DNA of 58,361 nucleotides from Clostridiales bacterium (GTDB taxonomy: Bacteria > Bacillota > Clostridia > Oscillospirales > Oscillospiraceae). Both the position numbers and the translations under genes were made by a program. This document shows positions 53,983 through 58,361 of this stretch, piece after piece. Position 1 is the first letter of the stretch. Every line of letters starts with the position of its first letter. The notes under the pieces are model-generated. The model was not told the origin of the DNA. It did no database searches and saw only the letters and a list, made by a program, of their open reading frames with translations. The DNA is taken from contig JAJUGN010000009.1 in NCBI GenBank assembly GCA_029265975.1, forward strand, positions 1 through 58,361. The letters are read 5' to 3'.

Positions 53983-55695
53983 TCAGAATATTTCCTTTAG
54001 TCTGAAGGATGCGACTTGGGTTTTTAGCAGCTCGGCCTGACTCTGAAGCTCCTCGCTGGCCGCGGCGCTTTCCTCGGCGGTTGCCGAATTTGTCTGGACC
54101 ACCTGCGATACCTGTGAGATGCCTTCGTTTACCTGCCTAAGACCTATCAGCTGTTCGTCAGAAGCTACTTTTATGCTGTTTATAATATCAGCCAGGCTGG
54201 AAGCTGCCGAAAGTATTTCCTTTAGGGAGGCGTCCGTCCTCCGGGCAACCGCCGTACCGGATCTCACGTTTGCTATGGATGCCTCGATCATATCTGACGT
54301 ATTCTTTGCGGCGTTCGCGCAGCTTTCGGCCAGGTTTTTGACTTCCTCGGCCACAACCGCAAAGCCCTTACCGTACTGACCGGCTCTGGCGGCCTCCACC
54401 GCGGCGTTCAAAGAGAGGATGTTCGTCTGAAAAGCTATATCGTCGATGACTTTTATGATTTTTGAAATGTTGTTTGAGGAAGCGTTTATTTCGTCCATTG
54501 CCCTGATCATTGACTCCATCTGCTCGCTGCCTTCGACAGATTTTATTTTTGCCGTTTCGGAAAGCCTGTTTGCCTGGTCTGCGCTTTCGGCGTTTGCGTT
54601 CGCCTGTGCCGTGATCTGCTCTATCGACGCGGTCAGCTGTTCGATGGCGCTAGCCTGTTCCGTCGCGCCCTGCGAAAGGTTCATGCTTGTGCCGGCTATT
54701 TGCTTTGAGCCCATTGCCACCTGATCGGTAGCCGCATTTATACTTGAGAGCACATGATTAAGCTTATCAGACATTTCAATGAAAGTGCCGTAAAGCGCGC
54801 CTATCTCATCCTTTGAGGGGACCCTGATGTCGGCGTCGAGCTTGCCGTCGGCAAACTGACGGGCAACTGCAATCAACTTGTTTATCGGTTTTTTGATAGT
54901 TTTTCTGATGATGAAAATGAGCGACGCCATGCTGACAATAATTATGACCGCCATGGAAATAAGCATATTAATTATGATGGATCTTACTGAATCGTTTTTT
55001 TCCTGATTGGATACTCCTGAGAAAATTATGCCGATCACCTTTGAATTGCCGTCAAAAATCGGCTTATAAAGGCTGATATATTTTTTGCCGAGTATGTCGG
55101 CTACTCCTATATAGGTTTGCTTTTCCGTCAAAATCTTTTTTGCTACGGTCTCGCTTACCTTTGTTCCTATGAGACGCTTTCCGTCCTGAACGATTGAAGT
55201 GTTAATCCTTTCGTCGCCGGCAAAAATCGTAAGTTCAGTGCCGGTATCCGCCTTGAGATTATCAATAAAACGTGTGTCATTAAGCTTTATTGTTACAGAC
55301 ACAACGGCAAAAACGTTTTTGCTGAAATCAGTTACAGGTACGGAGCCCATTACGATAAGCTTTGCGTCGCTGTCCTCCTCCACAAAGGCTGCGGAATTTC
55401 CGGAAACAGCTTTTTGAAAGCTGATTTTGCCGGCGATGCTTTTGCCAACCAGATCTTTGCCGCTTGATGCAATTATATTTCCCTTTGTATCGGAAATGGA
55501 AACAGCGTCGCATTTTGTTGTATCAACATATTGCTGAAGCTTTTTCTGCAGTCCTGAGTAATCGTTCCTTGAAAGATTATTCATTGCTTCCGTATCCGAA
55601 ACGATGATGTTTGCCGTTTGAAGTGTGCCTGCCTTAAAATCGTCAACTTTTCTGTTCAAGTAATTAAGTGCGCTTGCGGTAGCTGCGTTGTACAT
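53983..55695 (-). CDS. Methyl-accepting chemotaxis protein (main frame, lacking its first membrane helix)
   Basis: The 570-codon main frame encodes an outer cache-type ligand domain (about residues 5-225), a membrane helix ([20 protein letters not shown]), a HAMP domain ([19 protein letters not shown]) and a signalling domain with the conserved hairpin tip [19 protein letters not shown]. The first membrane helix that every such receptor needs is missing from this frame. It is found just upstream in another frame (55656-55820). One extra A in the five-A run at 55707-55711 would join the frames into a 612-residue receptor reading [16 protein letters not shown] across the junction. It is either a broken gene, a slippage-controlled gene or a sequence error. 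Confidence 0.85.
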   Translation of the reverse strand: MYNAATASALNYLNRKVDDFKAGTLQTANIIVSDTEAMNNLSRNDYSGLQKKLQQYVDTTKCDAVSISDTKGNIIASSGKDLVGKSIAGKISFQKAVSGNSAAFVEEDSDAKLIVMGSVPVTDFSKNVFAVVSVTIKLNDTRFIDNLKADTGTELTIFAGDERINTSIVQDGKRLIGTKVSETVAKKILTEKQTYIGVADILGKKYISLYKPIFDGNSKVIGIIFSGVSNQEKNDSVRSIIINMLISMAVIIIVSMASLIFIIRKTIKKPINKLIAVARQFADGKLDADIRVPSKDEIGALYGTFIEMSDKLNHVLSSINAATDQVAMGSKQIAGTSMNLSQGATEQASAIEQLTASIEQITAQANANAESADQANRLSETAKIKSVEGSEQMESMIRAMDEINASSNNISKIIKVIDDIAFQTNILSLNAAVEAARAGQYGKGFAVVAEEVKNLAESCANAAKNTSDMIEASIANVRSGTAVARRTDASLKEILSAASSLADIINSIKVASDEQLIGLRQVNEGISQVSQVVQTNSATAEESAAASEELQSQAELLKTQVASFRLKEIF

Positions 55696-55820
55696 GCTGA
55701 GCTGTATTTTTCAAATTCAATCAGCGATACCACGGATATTGTCGCGGCAGTGATGATCAGGAAAATCATAGAGATAATTACAATTTTTGCGGAAATTTTT
55801 AAATTATTAAACCACTTCAT
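55656..55820 (-). pseudogene. 5' part of the chemotaxis receptor gene, out of frame
   Basis: From ATG 55820 this frame reads MKWFNNLKISAKIVIISMIF, then [18 protein letters not shown], the cytosolic tip and first membrane helix of a chemotaxis receptor. It then leaves homology at the A-run (T-run at 55707-55711 on the plus strand) and stops at 55656. With the frame at 53983-55695 it makes one complete receptor. Confidence 0.75.
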
Positions 55821-56239
55821 TGCTCATTCTTCTTTCTTCGTCAAAATTTACTTTATTTCGATAAGTTTTTGCGTCATTTCTCATGAAATATTAAATAGCT
55901 TATTAGCTTATTCATTTTTATATGGAATTTTGGTCAAAATGTGAATAATATTGAATCAATACTGTTATTTTTTGTATTACTACACAATTTTGCGCGTCTA
56001 TTTATGTAGAATTATAAGATAATTTGTAGAATATACACAATTTAGATATAATTCTAAAAAATGTATTTTATATTTTTTTGTATTTTCAATTGTATTTTTA
56101 TCTGTGATTACGGCAGTTTCAATAGGGAATGCTAAAGTGTGATCGCTTAATTTCAGAAACATACGCTCAATGGCGATTCTTCTGCCGAACGCCAAAAGGT
56201 TGCGCGGCGTCGGTATTAAAATAAGTTGGGAGTGGTCTG
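55821..56239. other. AT-rich divergent intergenic region
   Basis: About 420 bases between the receptor gene and the DUF255 gene. It is strongly AT-rich up to about 56100 and should contain both promoters, but no box pair was convincing. An 87-codon frame on the minus strand (55998-56261) has no ribosome site and no recognised homology. Confidence 0.5.
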
Positions 56240-58291
56240 ATGAATAATACGGTACAGGCAAATAAGCTTATAGGAGAAAAATCACCTTATCTTCTCCAGC
56301 ACGCGTATAACCCGGTTGAGTGGTATCCCTGGGGAGCGGCAGCCTTTGAAAAAGCGAAGGCCGAGGACAAGCCGATTTTCCTGTCGATCGGCTATTCCAC
56401 CTGCCACTGGTGCCACGTAATGACGCATGAATCGTTCGAGGACAGGGAGGTTGCGGAGCCTCTGAACCGTGACTTCGTATCGATAAAGGTCGACAGGGAA
56501 GAGAGGCCGGACATCGACACGGTTTATATGTCCGTTTGCCAAGCTATGACGGGCTCAGGCGGATGGCCGCTAACGGTCATAATGACTGCGGAACAAAAGC
56601 CGTTTTTCGCGGGCACATATCTGCCGAAAAAAGCTTCGTTTGGCAGAATGGGACTTCTGGAGCTTCTCGAAGAAGTGAAAAGGCTATGGAAAACAAACAG
56701 GTTAAGACTGGAATCCGCAGGCGAAGAGATAGTTTCAATTATACGGGAGCAGAATACTTCCGCGGGGGCCAAAGCTCCTCTGCTGAGAGAAATATTGAAT
56801 AAAGCCGCAATGCAATTTGAAAAGAATTATGATCCGGAATGGGGCGGCTTCGGGGCCGCGCCAAAGTTCCCGGCTCCGCACAATCTGCTTTTCCTGATGC
56901 GCTATTCTGAAGCAGAAAGGCTTCCAAAACCGCTGGAAATGGCTGAAAAAACTCTTGTGCAAATGTACAGGGGCGGCATATTCGATCATATCGGCGGCGG
57001 TTTTTCAAGATACTCGACTGATGAAAAGTGGCTTGTCCCACATTTTGAGAAGATGCTTTATGACAATGCGCTTCTTTCCTATATCTATACGGAAGCATAC
57101 GTCTGCACACGGCGTGAGCTGTATAAAAACGCGGCTGTGTTAACCTTCGATTACGTTATGCGTGAGCTTGCAAACGACCATGGGGCTTTCTTCTGCGGTC
57201 AGGACGCGGACAGCGACGGAGTGGAAGGCAAATATTATGTGTTTACTCCGGAAGAAGTAAAAGGCGTATTAGGCAAGTTGGACGGTGAGAAATTCTGCCG
57301 ATATTACGGCATAACCGAAAAAGGGAATTTCGAGAAAAAAAGCATACCAAACCTCATTTATAATCCTGATTTTGAAGAAAAAAACGAAAAAATGAGAAGC
57401 TTGTGCGTTGAGTTATATAAGTACCGTTCTGAAAGAACCAGGCTTCATAAAGATGATAAAATTCTGACTTCGTGGAACTCCCTTATGATAGCGGCGTTTG
57501 CAAAAGCCGGATTTGCGCTGGATGAGCCAAAATATTTGGAAGCTGCGGAAAAAGCGCAGAAATTCATAGCTAAGAATCTTGTGGACTCAAACGGAAGGCT
57601 CCTTGTGCGCTGGAAAGAAGGTGAAGCCGCGATTGCGGGGCATCTTGACGATTATGCCTTCTATATTTTCGCCCTGCTGGAGCTCTATGGGAGCGTATTT
57701 GAGGCTTATTATCTGAAGGAAGCAATTCTTTTCGCGCGGCAAATGATAAATAGTTTTTTTGACAGGGAAGAGGGCGGCTTTTATTTTTACGGTTCTGAAG
57801 CGGAGAAACTGATAGCTCGCCCAAAGGAGGTTTACGACGGAGCGATGCCATCCGGCAATTCAGTGGCAGCGCTCTGTCTTGCCCGACTAGCCGATCTGAC
57901 CGGAGATATCGAGCTCGGGGAAATTGCGGAAAAGCAGCTTAATTTTATTGCGTCTGCTGTCTGCGCATATCCTTCGGCATACGGCTTTTCGATGATTGCG
58001 CTTCTGGAGTCTGCTTACCCCTCGGCTGAACTTATTTGCTGCACAAGTGAAAACAAGGCGCCAGATGAGCTGAAAAAGTATTTGCAGGAAGAAAGGCAGA
58101 ACAGACTGAACATCATATTGAAGACTCCCTCAAACCGAGAGAGCCTAACGCAGATTGCCTCTTATACTGGCGAATATCCGATACCCGATAACGGAAGCGT
58201 ATATTATCTATGCAAAAACAGGGCATGCCTGAAGCCTGTAAAAAGCATGGAAGAAATAAAAGAGAATCTCAATACAGCCGGAAATAAATAA
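56240..58291 (+). CDS. DUF255 thioredoxin-fold protein (YyaL/SPATA20 family)
   Basis: A 683-residue cytosolic protein. The N-terminal DUF255 thioredoxin-like domain begins [19 protein letters not shown] and carries the CHWC motif (in [17 protein letters not shown], about residues 54-57), followed by [11 protein letters not shown]. The rest resembles an (alpha/alpha)6 barrel of the six-hairpin glycosidase type: [47 protein letters not shown] and [15 protein letters not shown]. Family members are widespread, but the substrate is not established. GGGAGTGG lies upstream of the ATG. Confidence 0.92.
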   Translation: MNNTVQANKLIGEKSPYLLQHAYNPVEWYPWGAAAFEKAKAEDKPIFLSIGYSTCHWCHVMTHESFEDREVAEPLNRDFVSIKVDREERPDIDTVYMSVCQAMTGSGGWPLTVIMTAEQKPFFAGTYLPKKASFGRMGLLELLEEVKRLWKTNRLRLESAGEEIVSIIREQNTSAGAKAPLLREILNKAAMQFEKNYDPEWGGFGAAPKFPAPHNLLFLMRYSEAERLPKPLEMAEKTLVQMYRGGIFDHIGGGFSRYSTDEKWLVPHFEKMLYDNALLSYIYTEAYVCTRRELYKNAAVLTFDYVMRELANDHGAFFCGQDADSDGVEGKYYVFTPEEVKGVLGKLDGEKFCRYYGITEKGNFEKKSIPNLIYNPDFEEKNEKMRSLCVELYKYRSERTRLHKDDKILTSWNSLMIAAFAKAGFALDEPKYLEAAEKAQKFIAKNLVDSNGRLLVRWKEGEAAIAGHLDDYAFYIFALLELYGSVFEAYYLKEAILFARQMINSFFDREEGGFYFYGSEAEKLIARPKEVYDGAMPSGNSVAALCLARLADLTGDIELGEIAEKQLNFIASAVCAYPSAYGFSMIALLESAYPSAELICCTSENKAPDELKKYLQEERQNRLNIILKTPSNRESLTQIASYTGEYPIPDNGSVYYLCKNRACLKPVKSMEEIKENLNTAGNK

Positions 58292-58296
58292 AGCAA

Positions 58297-58326
58297 AATC
58301 GGCGCAGGCCAGAGCCTGCGCCGATT
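58297..58326. terminator. Terminator hairpin of the DUF255 gene, directly abutting repeat copy 3
   Basis: AATCGGCGCAGGC (58297-58309) and GCCTGCGCCGATT (58314-58326) pair over 13 bases, six bases past the stop. No T-tail follows because the repeat starts at 58327. Confidence 0.85.
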
Positions 58327-58361
58327 CAGACTGTCGAAAAAGCCCAAAGGGCTTTTTCGAC
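58327..58361. mobile_element. Miniature repeat element, copy 3 (cut by the window end)
   Basis: The 35 bases match the left end of copies 1 and 2: CAGACTGTC and the first stem (58333-58345 with 58349-58361, 13 perfect pairs). The remainder is outside the window. Confidence 0.75.

Noticed and set aside
55998-56261. 87-codon minus-strand open frame in the AT-rich gap
   Set aside because: No ribosome site, AT-driven composition at its C-terminal end, overlap with the DUF255 start, and no known family.

Overview
The window looks like a stretch of chromosome from an anaerobic, endospore-forming Clostridia-type Firmicute. The evidence is a complete spoIIAA-spoIIAB-sigF operon, the dxs-tlyA-nadK-argR-recN cluster, a tyrosine T-box riboswitch, a BirA-controlled biotin transporter, a pyrophosphate-dependent phosphofructokinase and a small DUF6774-type protein. 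Two chemotaxis-type signalling proteins suggest motility or another two-component-like output. No rRNA, tRNA, CRISPR array, phage or full insertion sequence was seen. The species cannot be named from the sequence alone.

Layout. 106-2452: polar amino-acid ABC transporter. 2829-4547: cytosolic [FeFe]-hydrogenase-like domain fused to a chemotaxis-type signalling domain. 4717-4893: tiny DUF6774-like gene. 5024-6548 (minus): birA-bioY with an operator-overlapped promoter. 6731-12416: dxs-tlyA-nadK-argR-recN. 12413-13975: consensus promoter, T-box and tyrS. 14018-15679 (minus): glnS. 15804-20065: SLH/polysaccharide deacetylase and valS. 20266-21727: spoIIA operon. 21826-24204: pcrA. 24462-26785 (minus): family-4 uracil-DNA glycosylase, DUF2156 protein, GNAT. 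27042-29760: acylating aldehyde dehydrogenase and MtaA/CmuA-like protein. 30050-32687 (minus): ECF sigma factor with a membrane-anchored beta-propeller partner. 32880-46040: six-gene biosynthetic operon. 46218-48570: PPi-phosphofructokinase (minus) and class II fructose-bisphosphate aldolase. 48633-53722: cell-envelope and hydrolase genes. 53983-55820 (minus): chemotaxis receptor with an apparent frameshift. 56240-58291: DUF255 thioredoxin-fold protein.

The largest accessory system is the operon at 32880-46040. It encodes a two-module NRPS (C-A-T-C-A-T-reductase), a 7TM histidine kinase, a REC-DUF3369-HD-GYP regulator, a stand-alone acyl-adenylating ligase, an acyl carrier protein and a 4'-phosphopantetheinyl transferase. 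Together they predict an N-acylated dipeptide aldehyde whose production is tied to a sensor and to cyclic-di-GMP turnover.

The most unusual DNA-level signal is a roughly 190-bp non-coding repeat found at 24239, 29802 and 58327 (the last is cut by the window end). Each copy begins exactly where the terminator hairpin of the upstream gene ends. The two complete copies have a second copy of that same locus-specific hairpin immediately on their other side. This looks like a terminator-targeting miniature element that duplicates the whole hairpin, leaving both convergent genes with a terminator.
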